Shown here piece by piece: positions 52,644 through 60,772 of a DNA stretch of 64,000 bases. The DNA is from Sphingomonas sp. NFR04 (GTDB lineage: Bacteria; Pseudomonadota; Alphaproteobacteria; Sphingomonadales; Sphingomonadaceae). A program made the translations under genes and the position numbers. The stretch spans positions 248,001-312,000 of the forward strand of contig NZ_FORV01000005.1 in NCBI RefSeq assembly GCF_900114095.1. The letters are read 5' to 3'. The notes under the pieces are model-generated. The model ran no database searches. It saw only the letters and a list, made by a program, of their open reading frames with translations, and was not told where the DNA came from. Each line of letters begins with the position of its first letter. The first letter of the stretch is position 1.

Positions 52644-53033
52644 ATGCCCGCTGCATCACAAATCAAGGTGATGGTCGTTGATGATCAGACCAGTATGCGG
52701 GCGATGATCCGTCGTGCGCTACAGGACCTGGGGTTCAAGGACGTTCGCGACAAGGCCAGTGCGCCCGAGGCGCTCTCGTCGATCAAGAGCGATCGTGTCC
52801 ACCTGGTCATCTCCGACTACAACATGCCCGAGATGGACGGGCTGCAGTTCCTGGAGGCGGTTCGCGCCGACCCGGTGATCGGCAAGACCGTGTTCATCAT
52901 GCTCACCGGCTCGTCCGACCGCGAGGTCGTGCAGAAGGCGGCGGCGCTGGGCGTGAACAACTATGTCGTCAAGCCTTTCGCGCCGGCGGCGCTGAAGGAA
53001 AAGATCGAACGCGTCTTCGGCGAGCTGACCTGA
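52644..53033 (+). CDS. cheY2: Chemotaxis response regulator CheY (second copy)
   Basis: This 129-aa receiver has Asp13-Asp14, acceptor Asp58 (LVISDYNMPEMDGLQFL), Thr in MLTGSSD and Lys in VVKPFAP. It is closer to E. coli CheY (DYNMPxMDGL) than the first copy. By analogy with the rhizobial operon this is the regulator that binds the motor switch, while the first copy drains phosphate. Only two bases separate it from cheB. Confidence 0.95.
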   Translation: MPAASQIKVMVVDDQTSMRAMIRRALQDLGFKDVRDKASAPEALSSIKSDRVHLVISDYNMPEMDGLQFLEAVRADPVIGKTVFIMLTGSSDREVVQKAAALGVNNYVVKPFAPAALKEKIERVFGELT

Positions 53034-53034
53034 T

Positions 53035-53559
53035 ATGCGCAGAGTTTCCATCGTACAGGGCGAGAACGCGGTCATCGCGGAGCCCCATGTCATGATTTCG
53101 ACCCTGCTCGGGAGCTGCGTGGCCGCATGCCTCTACGACCCGGTCGCCAAGGTCGGAGGCATGAACCACTTCCTGCTCGGGGAGCCGGGCGCGGACCACA
53201 AGGTCTCGAGCTCGGACATGGCGCGCTACGGCGTGCATGCGATGGAACTGCTGATCAACAGCATGATGGCCAAGGGCGCCACGCGCACGCGGCTGCAGGC
53301 CCACCTGTACGGTGGCGCCAACATCATCTCCGGCCTGGGGGGCATCGGCGCGTCGAACGCCGCCTTTGCCCGCCGGTTCATGGAGACCGAAGGCATCGCG
53401 ATTGCGCATTGCGATCTCGGCGGCACGCTCGCCCGCAAGGTCGAGTTCCTGCCGCACGAGGGCAAGAGCCGCTGCACCAAGGTGGCGGAGCGTGTCCAGG
53501 AACGTCCGGTCGCCCCCCTGCCCATTGCCGCCCCCGACGGAGAATTGGAGCTTTTCTGA
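53035..53559 (+). CDS. cheD: Chemoreceptor glutamine deamidase CheD
   Basis: This 174-aa enzyme deamidates receptor glutamines and also tunes adaptation. The Cys-His-Thr catalytic set is visible as Cys28 (LLGSCVAACLYD), His45 (GGMNHFLL) and Thr23. Further family motifs are KVSSSDMARYGVHAMELLINSM and HLYGGANII. The stop codon overlaps the next start (TGATG). Confidence 0.96.
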   Translation: MRRVSIVQGENAVIAEPHVMISTLLGSCVAACLYDPVAKVGGMNHFLLGEPGADHKVSSSDMARYGVHAMELLINSMMAKGATRTRLQAHLYGGANIISGLGGIGASNAAFARRFMETEGIAIAHCDLGGTLARKVEFLPHEGKSRCTKVAERVQERPVAPLPIAAPDGELELF

Positions 53560-53891
53560 TGTCGTGCCTGCCCATGTCGGAACCGTCCCACCCCCAGGCC
53601 CTGCCCGGCTACGACCCCTTTGCGGGCGTGCTGCACAGCGTCATGGCCGGCGAGATCCGCGAAATCAGCAAGAAGCTGGAAGGCCTGGCCGAAGTGCTGG
53701 TCTGCGACGAGCATTTCGCTGCCAACTATCTCGAACAGCTCCAGGCGTTCGACTATCTGATCCAGCACGCCGACGAGTGCGTGAACCTGCTGGAGCGGAT
53801 CGCGGGCGGCGAGGATTCGCTCTCGGCGATCAGCCATGTCCGTCTCGGCGCCGTCCAGGAACGCCTGCGCAACGCGCTGAAGGGTCAGTAA
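53559..53891 (+). CDS. cheT: Small helical chemotaxis protein with DxxxQ motif (CheT-like)
   Basis: This 110-aa, mostly helical protein lies between cheD and motB. Helix residues 56-80 (NYLEQLQAFDYLIQHADECV) contain Asp65-x-x-x-Gln69. That is the spacing of the catalytic Asp and Gln of the CheZ phosphatase, preceded by QAF as CheZ has DFQ. In Sinorhizobium meliloti the gene after cheD is cheT, described as a phosphatase with a DxxxQ motif. Position, size and motif agree, so I assign CheT-like. Sequence identity cannot be judged here, and a short motif can arise by chance. Confidence 0.65.
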   Translation: MSCLPMSEPSHPQALPGYDPFAGVLHSVMAGEIREISKKLEGLAEVLVCDEHFAANYLEQLQAFDYLIQHADECVNLLERIAGGEDSLSAISHVRLGAVQERLRNALKGQ

Positions 53892-53892
53892 C

Positions 53893-54738
53893 ATGGCCCG
53901 CGGGGGGGACGTTCGGCCGATCATCGTCAAGAAGGTCAAGAAGACCGCTGCCGCCCATCACGGCGGCGCGTGGAAGGTGGCCTATGCCGACTTCGTGACG
54001 GCGATGATGGCCTTCTTCATGCTGCTGTGGCTGATTGCCAATCCGGACAAGGACCGACTGAAGGGCCTCGCCAAATATTTCTCGCCGACGGTCGCCGACA
54101 GCGGCCCCTCCACGCCAGTGAGCAATTCCGCGCCCGGCGCCGGGGGCCCGACCCGCCGTTCCGAGGCCGATCCCAGCACCGCCAAGGGCCAGCCCACCTT
54201 CGAGGTGACCACCGCCGGCTCGGCGCGCGGTGGCACGGCCGACGTGCCCGCGACGATGCGCGTCATGGCCTCCGAACTGATGGTGGCGCTGGAAGCGACG
54301 CCGCAGTCGCAGGGCAAGAAGAATGTCGACGTCCAGCAGGATCGGCAGGGCCTGCGGATCACGCTGATGGACACCGATCAGCAGCCGATGTTCAAGTCGA
54401 ACACGGCCGAGCTCAATCCCTATGCGCGCACCCTGCTCACCAAGATCGCGCAGAAGATCTCCACCGTCGGCGCGCAGATCGCGATCGAGGGGCATACCGA
54501 CGGCGCCGGCGGGCAGAGCGATGCCAATTGGCTGCTCTCCGGCCAGCGCGCCCTCGCCGCCCGCTCGGCGCTGGTCGCTGGCGGTGTGACCGCGGATCGC
54601 TTTGCCGAGGTGGTAGCGATGGGCGCCACCCAGCCGGTCTATCCGGACCAGCCCAACCGCGCCGAGAACCGTCGCATCAGCATCGTGCTCAAGGGCCAGA
54701 CCTCGGCGCTGCCGACCGACTCCAGCTTCAAGTTCTGA
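53893..54738 (+). CDS. motB: Flagellar motor stator protein MotB
   Basis: This 281-aa protein has a single transmembrane helix carrying the proton-binding Asp33 (AYADFVTAMMAFFMLLWLIA), a plug/linker region and a C-terminal OmpA-like peptidoglycan-binding domain (IAIEGHTDGAGGQSDANWLLSGQRALAAR; NRAENRRISI). A run of seven G (53902-53908) lies near the start codon. motA is about 6.6 kb upstream in the same operon, so the stator genes flank the che genes. Confidence 0.97.
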   Translation: MARGGDVRPIIVKKVKKTAAAHHGGAWKVAYADFVTAMMAFFMLLWLIANPDKDRLKGLAKYFSPTVADSGPSTPVSNSAPGAGGPTRRSEADPSTAKGQPTFEVTTAGSARGGTADVPATMRVMASELMVALEATPQSQGKKNVDVQQDRQGLRITLMDTDQQPMFKSNTAELNPYARTLLTKIAQKISTVGAQIAIEGHTDGAGGQSDANWLLSGQRALAARSALVAGGVTADRFAEVVAMGATQPVYPDQPNRAENRRISIVLKGQTSALPTDSSFKF

Positions 54739-54748
54739 GGGGCCGCTC

Positions 54749-55195
54749 GTGAAGAAACTGCTGTTCCTCATCGTCGCGCTGATCGCCGGCCTCTCCGCCG
54801 GCGGGGGCACCGCCTATGCGATGATGAAGATGCTCGGCATCGGCGCGCCCAAGCAGGAAGCCCAGGCCGACGAGAAGGAAGAAGCCGGCAAGTTCGTGCC
54901 CACCGGCAAGGTGCTGGTGCCGCTCGTCTTCGCCGACGGGCATCTGGCCGGCTATGCCTCGATGGAAGTGCAACTCCAGGTCGACGAGGCCAAGGCCGAT
55001 TTCGTCACGCAGCGCATGCCGCTGCTGCTCCACGCGATCAACATGCGCACCTATCGCACCCCGATGGCGGCGGGCCCCGACGGCATGCTGCCGGATCTGG
55101 AAGGCTTCCGGAAGCTGGTCGATGCCTCCGCCAACGAAGCCTTCGGCCCGAAGGTGGTGCGCAAGATTGCGGTGACCAACGCCAACCCCGCCTGA
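54749..55195 (+). CDS. fliL: Flagellar basal body-associated FliL-like protein
   Basis: This 148-aa protein has an N-terminal membrane anchor (LLFLIVALIAGLSAGGGTAYAMM) and a FliL-type periplasmic domain (LVPLVFADGHLAGYASMEVQLQVDEAKADFV; LPDLEGFRKLVDAS). FliL rings surround the MotAB stator. The GTG start is preceded by GAGGGG at seven bases. It is the last gene of the motA operon. Confidence 0.85.
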   Translation: MKKLLFLIVALIAGLSAGGGTAYAMMKMLGIGAPKQEAQADEKEEAGKFVPTGKVLVPLVFADGHLAGYASMEVQLQVDEAKADFVTQRMPLLLHAINMRTYRTPMAAGPDGMLPDLEGFRKLVDASANEAFGPKVVRKIAVTNANPA

Positions 55196-55247
55196 TATTC
55201 GTATCCGACATTCGTACGACTACCGAAGCGAAGCTGAACGTCCGTTC

Positions 55248-55259
55248 ATCCTATAATAT
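55248..55259 (+). promoter_or_regulatory. CCTATAA -10-like element before the PilZ gene
   Basis: ATCCTATAATAT lies about 35 bases before the chosen ATG. CGAAGCGA is found 18 bases upstream of the core, as before motA. Confidence 0.4.
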
Positions 55260-55294
55260 GCATAGGGGCTGCCGGTTTGCAGTCGAACGGGGAG

Positions 55295-55945
55295 ATGAAC
55301 GCCGTGGGCGCAGCCGAACACCAGTTTGACCACGACAGCAGCGATTCCGGCCCCTGGGCCGCGCGTGCCCCGCGCACGGTGACGACGCTGATGGTGGGCA
55401 AGCTGATCTGCACCGGCGCCGGCGAACAACTCTGCCGAGTCCGCAACATCTCCGCCACCGGCATGATGCTCGAAAGCCCCTTCCCCTTGCGCCAGGCCGA
55501 CGGGATCGTCGTCGAGCTGCGCGGCGGCCCGGTGCTGGAGGGCAAGATCATGTGGGTCAGCGCCGGGCGCGCCGGCGTGCAATTTCACGAACCCATCGAT
55601 GTCGAGGAGGTGCTCGCCACCGCCAAGGGCAGTTCCCCCGCCGCACGCCTGCGCCGCGCCGTGCCGCGCGCGCCGCGCTTCGCGATCGCCGGCACCGCCC
55701 GGCTCGTCTGCAACGGCGTCTCGCACAACGTGGCGATGGAGAATATCTCGCAGAGCGGCGCCCGCGTGCGCCTGTCCAACCAGCCCGATCTCGATCGGGT
55801 GATGACCTTGGTCGTCCCCGGCCTGAGTCCGCGCAGCTGCACCGTGCGCTGGGCCGAAGACGACTCCGCCGGCGTCGCCTTCATCGAGATGATTCCCTAT
55901 GCCGAGCTCTCCGCCTGGCTGAACGAGGTACAGCCGCCGCGCTGA
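55295..55945 (+). CDS. Tandem PilZ-domain protein
   Basis: This 216-aa protein has two PilZ-like domains. The second is canonical, with RRAVPRAPRF (RxxxR) and ENISQSGARV (NxSxxG), both needed for cyclic-di-GMP binding. The first keeps RNISATGMML but lacks a clear RxxxR. It lies just after fliL, which suggests a motility brake or another c-di-GMP effector, as YcgR is in enterobacteria. The start is uncertain: GGGGAG abuts ATG 55295, TTG 55277 has AGGGG upstream, and GTG 55304 has the best spacing. Confidence 0.85.
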   Translation: MNAVGAAEHQFDHDSSDSGPWAARAPRTVTTLMVGKLICTGAGEQLCRVRNISATGMMLESPFPLRQADGIVVELRGGPVLEGKIMWVSAGRAGVQFHEPIDVEEVLATAKGSSPAARLRRAVPRAPRFAIAGTARLVCNGVSHNVAMENISQSGARVRLSNQPDLDRVMTLVVPGLSPRSCTVRWAEDDSAGVAFIEMIPYAELSAWLNEVQPPR

Positions 55946-55969
55946 GCGGCGACGACTGCCCCGCCCCGC

Positions 55970-56980
55970 TCAGGCCGCCGCCGGCAAGGGCTGCCGCGCC
56001 CGGCGACGCCGCAGCGCCGCACCGGCCCCGGCCACCCCCAGGATCAACAGCACCCAAGTCTCGACTTCGGGTACCGCGCTGATGCCCAGCTGGCGCACCA
56101 TCGTTTCGGCGATGACGCGGTGGACCTGCGTGGTCGGGTGGATCCCGTCGAAATAGAGCGCATTGCTGCAACTCGCGAGCTGCGACGGTCCGCCGCCGAT
56201 GACCTGACACGGCGTCGTCGTGTTCAGCGTGCCCGGCAGGCCGAAGGACGATGGGGACGCGAGCAGATCATGCTCGATCGCGAACAGGTCGAAGAAATCG
56301 GCGGTGACGCCGGGCTGGCTGCCGATGCCCTGGGCTGTGACCTGCAACGCCTGGCTGATCTGCTGCGAGCGCGCGGTCAGTTCGTCGAGGCGACCGGGCA
56401 CCCCGCCCACCTCCGCGACCGAGAGCGGCAGCAGACCGATGTCCGGCGAACCGACGATCAGGAAGTGGCGCGCGCCGAGGCCGTAGAGCGCGCCCACCGC
56501 GTCACTGAAGTCGGTGAGTGCAGAAGCGAAGTTCACCGGCCCGCCGGTCTGGTCCGTATTGCGGACATCGTTGCCGCCGAACGTGACCAGCACCAGCGCA
56601 TTGCTGTCGATCGGCGCGCCGACCCTGTCCCAATACGACCCGACCTGGGCGAGGAAGCTGGGACTGCGCTCGCCCGGCACCGTCTCCGCGGTCGCTCCGC
56701 CGAACGCCATGTTCAGCCCGCCCGCGTATAGCGGCGTCGTCGCATGGCCGGTGATGGCGAGGCTGAGATAATCGGCGAAGTTGAAGCCGTTCGAGAAACG
56801 TCCGCCGACATAGCCATCCTCGGGCTTCGCGACGGCACCGCCCGTGGCCAGATAGGCATTGCCCGCATCCACCAGGCTGTCGCCGAACACATAGAGCCCG
56901 GAATAGGTCGGACCTGCCTGTGCTGCCACCGGCGCAAAGCACAGGACTGCAAACGCAAAAAATCGCGTGAAAGCCTTCAT
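55970..56980 (-). CDS. SGNH/GDSL hydrolase with PEP-CTERM-type C-terminus
   Basis: This 336-aa exported esterase-like protein has a signal peptide (FFAFAVLCFAPVAAQAG), block I YVFGDSLVDAGN (catalytic Ser), block III TFGGNDVRNT and block V DGIHPTTQVHR (Asp, His). The C-terminus is a sorting-type tail: VPEVETWVLLILGVAGAGAALRRRRA, a PEVETW variant of PEPxxW, then a helix and an Arg cluster. GAGGGG precedes ATG 56980. The substrate is unknown; GDSL autotransporter-like lipases are relatives. Confidence 0.9.
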   Translation of the reverse strand: MKAFTRFFAFAVLCFAPVAAQAGPTYSGLYVFGDSLVDAGNAYLATGGAVAKPEDGYVGGRFSNGFNFADYLSLAITGHATTPLYAGGLNMAFGGATAETVPGERSPSFLAQVGSYWDRVGAPIDSNALVLVTFGGNDVRNTDQTGGPVNFASALTDFSDAVGALYGLGARHFLIVGSPDIGLLPLSVAEVGGVPGRLDELTARSQQISQALQVTAQGIGSQPGVTADFFDLFAIEHDLLASPSSFGLPGTLNTTTPCQVIGGGPSQLASCSNALYFDGIHPTTQVHRVIAETMVRQLGISAVPEVETWVLLILGVAGAGAALRRRRARQPLPAAA

Positions 56981-57140
56981 GGCGCATCCCCTCTCGTTAA
57001 CCGATCTTTACCGGTCCCGAGGGAAACATCCAAGTAGTTCATTTGCGGTACGCGTCGAATATCGGGCACCTACAGCATCTATACTGCAGCGCAGCAAATA
57101 TAGATCGCCGAGATGCATGCGCCGCGGCGGAGCAGCGGGC

Positions 57141-57557
57141 TCAGACCTGGATGTCGAGCTTGGCCAGTTCCACGCGCACGCGCACGTCGATTTCGCGCAT
57201 CAGTGCGGCTAGCTGTGGGTCGGCCGGCGTCGGCACCGTCTCGGACCACTGCACGATCTCGCGCAGCCGTCCGACATCGGGCGTTCCCGCCACCAGTTCC
57301 TTGTGCAGCCGATCGAGCGCATCGATGCCGCGCTCGACGTCGCGCGCCTGCTTGCGGCGGCGTTCGGCGATCGGATTGTTGGCGGCGATCGCGACCAGCA
57401 TCTGCACGCTGGTGGCAGCGATCGTGCCCGGTGCCGGCATCGGGTGCGGCGGCGCGGCGACCTGTTCCTCGAGGCGGCTCGCCAGGCTCGGCACGGATTT
57501 GGGCAACGCCGCCAGCAGGTTGCGCGCCATCATCGGTGACAGGCTGTCGATACGCAC
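57141..57557 (-). CDS. fliX: Flagellar assembly regulator FliX
   Basis: This 138-aa protein has RRRKQARDVERGIDALDRLHKELV and LREIVQWSETVPTPADPQLAALMREIDVRVRVELAKL, matching the alphaproteobacterial FliX family. In Caulobacter, FliX couples assembly of the early basal body to activation of FlbD and later flagellar genes, and its gene is divergent from flgI exactly as here. The GTG start has GAGGG nine bases upstream. Confidence 0.9.
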   Translation of the reverse strand: MRIDSLSPMMARNLLAALPKSVPSLASRLEEQVAAPPHPMPAPGTIAATSVQMLVAIAANNPIAERRRKQARDVERGIDALDRLHKELVAGTPDVGRLREIVQWSETVPTPADPQLAALMREIDVRVRVELAKLDIQV

Positions 57558-57593
57558 GAAATCAGACCCTCGCGAGCCGTCTTGGCTCTCCTC

Positions 57594-57605
57594 TTCCTAT
57601 AAGAT
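57594..57605 (+). promoter_or_regulatory. CCTATAA -10-like element before flgI
   Basis: TTCCTATAAGAT lies 36 bases upstream of the flgI ATG and is identical over 12 bases to the element before the HAD gene. Confidence 0.42.
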
Positions 57606-57641
57606 GAGTAGCGTTAATTTTCCACTTGGCCCGAGAGGTTT

Positions 57642-58745
57642 ATGTATCGTCTCTCCGCATCGTTCCTGGCGCTCGCGCTGGCCTGTTTCGGCGCGCCCCA
57701 GGCGATGGCCCAGACCCGGATCAAGGACATCGTCGACGTCGAAAATGTCCGCGAAAACCAGCTGGTTGGCTATGGCCTCGTGGTCGGCCTCGCCGGCACC
57801 GGCGATCGTATCCGCAATGCCCCCTTCACCGAGGAATCGATGCAGTCGATGCTCGAGCGGATGGGCGTTAACATTCGCGGCACGCAGATGCGCACGCAGA
57901 ATGTCGCCGCCGTCTCGATCACCGCGACGATGCCGCCCTTCTCGCGCAACGGTTCTCGGATCGACGTGCAGGTCTCCGCGCTCGGCGATGCGACCAGCCT
58001 CCAAGGCGGCACGCTGATCGCCTCGTCGCTGCGCGCGCTCGACGGCGAGATCTATGCCGTGGCGCAGGGCCCGGTCGCCGTCTCCGGCTTCAAGGCGCAG
58101 GGTGCGGCGGCGAACGTCAGCCGCGGCGTCACCACCTCGGCGCGGATCGCCGGCGGCGCGATCGTCGAGCGCGAGGTGCCCTATCAGCTGCGTTCGGCGA
58201 ACAGCCTCAAGCTCGCGCTGAAGAACCCCGATTTCTCGACCGCCGACCGCATCGCCCGCGCGATCAACGGCCGCTATCCCGGCGCCGCGCAGATGCTCGA
58301 CCCGGCAACGGTCGAGCTGCGCCCAACCGGCCAGTTCGCCGGATCGGTGATCGACCTCGTCACCCAGGTCGGCGATCTCGAAGTGAAGGTCGACCAGCCC
58401 GCCAAGGTGGTGATCAACGAAGCCTCGGGTACCGTGGTGATGAACAGCGACGTGCGGATCACGCCGGTCGCGATCGCGCAGGGCGGCCTGACCATCTCGG
58501 TCACCGAAGCTCCGCAGGTCTCGCAGCCCGGTCCCTTCTCCCAGGGGCAGACGACGGTGGTGCCGCGCACGCAGGTGCAGGTGAACGACGGCAACGGCGC
58601 CAGCCTCGCCGTGATCAACGGATCGTCGCTCAAGGCGCTGGTGAGCGGGCTCAACACGCTCGGTGTCTCGCCGCGCGACCTGATCACCATCCTCCAGGCG
58701 ATCAAGACGGCCGGCGCGCTCCAGGCCGAAATCGAGGTGCAGTGA
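57642..58745 (+). CDS. flgI: Flagellar P-ring protein FlgI
   Basis: This 367-aa periplasmic P-ring protein forms the bushing in the peptidoglycan layer. It has a signal peptide (LALACFGAPQAMAQ), then RIKDIVDVENVRENQLVGYGLVVGLAGTGD, the FlgI hallmark. Further motifs are NVAAVSITATMPPFSRNGSRIDVQVSALGDATSLQGGTL and GVSPRDLITILQAIKTAGALQAEIEV. The stop overlaps the next ATG by one base. Confidence 0.98.
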   Translation: MYRLSASFLALALACFGAPQAMAQTRIKDIVDVENVRENQLVGYGLVVGLAGTGDRIRNAPFTEESMQSMLERMGVNIRGTQMRTQNVAAVSITATMPPFSRNGSRIDVQVSALGDATSLQGGTLIASSLRALDGEIYAVAQGPVAVSGFKAQGAAANVSRGVTTSARIAGGAIVEREVPYQLRSANSLKLALKNPDFSTADRIARAINGRYPGAAQMLDPATVELRPTGQFAGSVIDLVTQVGDLEVKVDQPAKVVINEASGTVVMNSDVRITPVAIAQGGLTISVTEAPQVSQPGPFSQGQTTVVPRTQVQVNDGNGASLAVINGSSLKALVSGLNTLGVSPRDLITILQAIKTAGALQAEIEVQ

Positions 58746-59056
58746 TGAACGACACGTCTCCCCTGCCCCAGGCAGCCCTTGCCGGGGCGACCACCCCGGC
58801 CAAGCCGATGCCCAAGGTGGACGCGAAGAACGCCAAGACCGCCGAGGACTTCGAAAGTGTGTTTCTGGGCCAGATGACCCAGCTCATGATGCAAAGTGTT
58901 CAACAAGACGAACAGTTTAGCGGTGGCAACGGCGAGGAGATCTTCCGCGGCGTGCTTGCCGAGAAGCTCGGCGTCGCCATGGCGCGCCGCGGCGGAATCG
59001 GCCTTGCGCCGGCCGTCCTCGACCAGATCCTCAAGCTTCAGCAAGGACAGAAATGA
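58745..59056 (+). CDS. flgJ: FlgJ N-terminal rod-binding protein (no muramidase domain)
   Basis: This 103-aa protein matches only the N-terminal rod-capping domain of FlgJ (KTAEDFESVFLGQMTQLMMQSV; RGVLAEKLGVAMARRGGIGLA). The glucosaminidase domain of enterobacterial FlgJ is absent, as is usual in alphaproteobacteria. It overlaps flgI by one base and the next gene by four. Confidence 0.9.
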   Translation: MNDTSPLPQAALAGATTPAKPMPKVDAKNAKTAEDFESVFLGQMTQLMMQSVQQDEQFSGGNGEEIFRGVLAEKLGVAMARRGGIGLAPAVLDQILKLQQGQK

Positions 59057-59478
59057 TCACGCAGCTCGTCGATGCGATGCTTTCCCTCACCGCCCTGATG
59101 GAGGAGGAGAGCGAACGTTTGGCCCGCACGCCCTACATCCGCGAACTCGGCGAAATCGCCGATGCCAAATTGCGGCTCGCCGGCCGCATCGAAGCGGAAG
59201 TCGCGCGGCTGAAGCGCGAGAATCCGGAAGACTGGCTGGAGACGCTGGAGCCGGAAGCGCGTGAGCAATTGTCTGAAGCAAGCCGCGCATTGCGCGACGC
59301 TTCGGTCGTCAACTCGCGAATACTTTCGCGCCAGATCGAATTGTCGGCCGAAATGATGGCAGCTATTGCTTCGGAGGCGCAGCGTCTTACCGGCAGCCGC
59401 AGCACGACCTATAGCGCATGCGGCGGGCTGTACGGCATGGATGCGCCCGCGCCGATCTCCGTAAATGCACGTTTGTGA
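59053..59478 (+). CDS. FlgN-like flagellar chaperone
   Basis: This 141-aa helical protein has heptad-rich LVDAMLSLTALMEEESERLA, then KLRLAGRIEAEVARLKRE and a final conserved-looking SRSTTYSACGGLYG. This resembles FlgN, the export chaperone of hook-junction proteins FlgK and FlgL. It is coupled to flgJ. FlbY-type proteins of Caulobacter are the alternative name. The assignment rests on layout and context. Confidence 0.72.
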   Translation: MITQLVDAMLSLTALMEEESERLARTPYIRELGEIADAKLRLAGRIEAEVARLKRENPEDWLETLEPEAREQLSEASRALRDASVVNSRILSRQIELSAEMMAAIASEAQRLTGSRSTTYSACGGLYGMDAPAPISVNARL

Positions 59479-59754
59479 AGGTGTTTTTGATTCGGCGCGC
59501 TCTGAAATCCACGCTGCGGCGCGGAATATTTCTGTGCCATTTCAGGCGCCGAACACATTGAAACACGCCAAGGTCGCCACATAAACCGTTGATCAGAAAC
59601 GATTTATAAATGGTGTACTTGCGATTAACTATAGAGTGGCAAATTCTGCACGTTCCTTTATAAAGAAAAGGACAGCGCGTATGGGAAGAAGAGGGTTTCC
59701 TGCCTGAAACATCGGGCAGCTCCCAGCGGCTGTGCATGCTTTAGGGAGGTGTGG

Positions 59755-60267
59755 ATGAACAAGCTCAAGACTCTGATGATCGCGGCTGCTTCGGTGGCTG
59801 GCGCTCTTACCATGTCGGGTACCGCGCAGGCGACCACGGTCGTTTGCGTCGATTCGGCTGCAGCCGTTTGCAGCTTCGACGGCTTCGGCGGTGGCTGGAA
59901 CAACGTGAAGGTCGCCAAGAAGACGACCGCCACCCAGTCGTTCGCGCTGACGATCAACGCGCCGGGCGTCCTGCACGTCAGCATCTCGTCCTTCTATCTG
60001 GACCTGATCAGCCTCTCGTTCGGCGGCGTCACGCTGACCGGCATCGAAAAGGGCGAGGTCTATTCGTTCGCGGTCATCCCGTCGAAGACGCCGCAGCTGC
60101 TGACGGTGGTGATGAAGAACACCAAGACCAAGGACTATGGCTACAGCTCGCAGCTGGACTTCGCACCGGTTCCCGAACCGGCCGCGTGGGGCCTGATGAT
60201 CGCCGGCTTCGGCATGGCGGGTGGCGCGCTGCGTCGCCGCCGCACCGCGCGCCTCGCGATCGCCTGA
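59755..60267 (+). CDS. PEPxxWA-CTERM sorting domain protein
   Basis: This 170-aa exported protein has a signal peptide (AAASVAGALTMSGTAQA) and a beta-rich middle (VLHVSISSFYLDLISLSFGG). The classical C-terminal tail is VPEPAAWGLMIAGFGMAGGALRRRR. Such tails are processed by exosortase and anchor or release surface proteins. AGGGAGG precedes ATG 59755. The 276 bases upstream are AT-rich and gene-free. It stands alone between flagellar units. Confidence 0.92.
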   Translation: MNKLKTLMIAAASVAGALTMSGTAQATTVVCVDSAAAVCSFDGFGGGWNNVKVAKKTTATQSFALTINAPGVLHVSISSFYLDLISLSFGGVTLTGIEKGEVYSFAVIPSKTPQLLTVVMKNTKTKDYGYSSQLDFAPVPEPAAWGLMIAGFGMAGGALRRRRTARLAIA

Positions 60268-60292
60268 TCGCAACGCCACGGCGTGCAAACGG

Positions 60293-60326
60293 AAAGGGCC
60301 GCGAGCGCATGCTCGCGGCCCTTTTT
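60293..60326. terminator. Terminator shared by the PEP-CTERM gene and flgB
   Basis: The perfect stem AAAGGGCCGCGAGC with its complement surrounds a GCAT loop, followed by T5. It lies between two convergent stop codons. Confidence 0.88.
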
Positions 60327-60352
60327 GTCGTCCGCGGCGGGCGGGTGCGGCC

Positions 60353-60769
60353 TCAGCCGCCGCTCTTGCCCAGCGCGGTCTTCAGCAGCACCATCTGCTT
60401 GCGGTAGATATTGGTCATCGCGCTGAAATCGGCCTGCACCTTGCCCATCTTGAGCAGCTGGTCTTCCAGCGTGACGTTGTTGCCGTCGGGCTTGGTCTCG
60501 GTCACGTCCTTGTCGAAGACGATCCCGCTGCCCATCGGCTGCACCGCGCCCAGATTCTTCATCGTGCCGGTCAGTTCGACACGCGGCTTGGCGATGCTGA
60601 TGCCGCCGGCGCCCTGGAGCAGATCGCCGAAATTGGGCTCGGACACGTCGCGCGACTTGTAGCCGGGCGTTTCGCTGTTCGCGAGATTCTGCGCGATCAC
60701 CTGCTGGCGCTGCGACAGATTCTGCATCCGCATCTGGATGGCGGAGAAGATGGTCGGCATTTCGGACAT
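60353..60769 (-). CDS. flgB: Flagellar basal-body rod protein FlgB
   Basis: This 138-aa proximal rod protein has the rod/hook signature RQQVIAQNLANSETPGYKSRDV near the N-terminus and MTNIYRKQMVLLKTALG at the C-terminus. It follows the FlaEY-like gene with three bases between stop and start. The usual partners flgC and fliE do not follow; the unit ends here at a terminator. Confidence 0.95.
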   Translation of the reverse strand: MSEMPTIFSAIQMRMQNLSQRQQVIAQNLANSETPGYKSRDVSEPNFGDLLQGAGGISIAKPRVELTGTMKNLGAVQPMGSGIVFDKDVTETKPDGNNVTLEDQLLKMGKVQADFSAMTNIYRKQMVLLKTALGKSGG

Positions 60770-60772
60770 GGT

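Noticed and set aside
59636..59650. Possible sigma-54 promoter before the PEP-CTERM gene (TGGCA ... TGCA)
   Set aside because: The GG and GC pairs are 10 bases apart instead of 12, so it cannot be a functional -24/-12 element.
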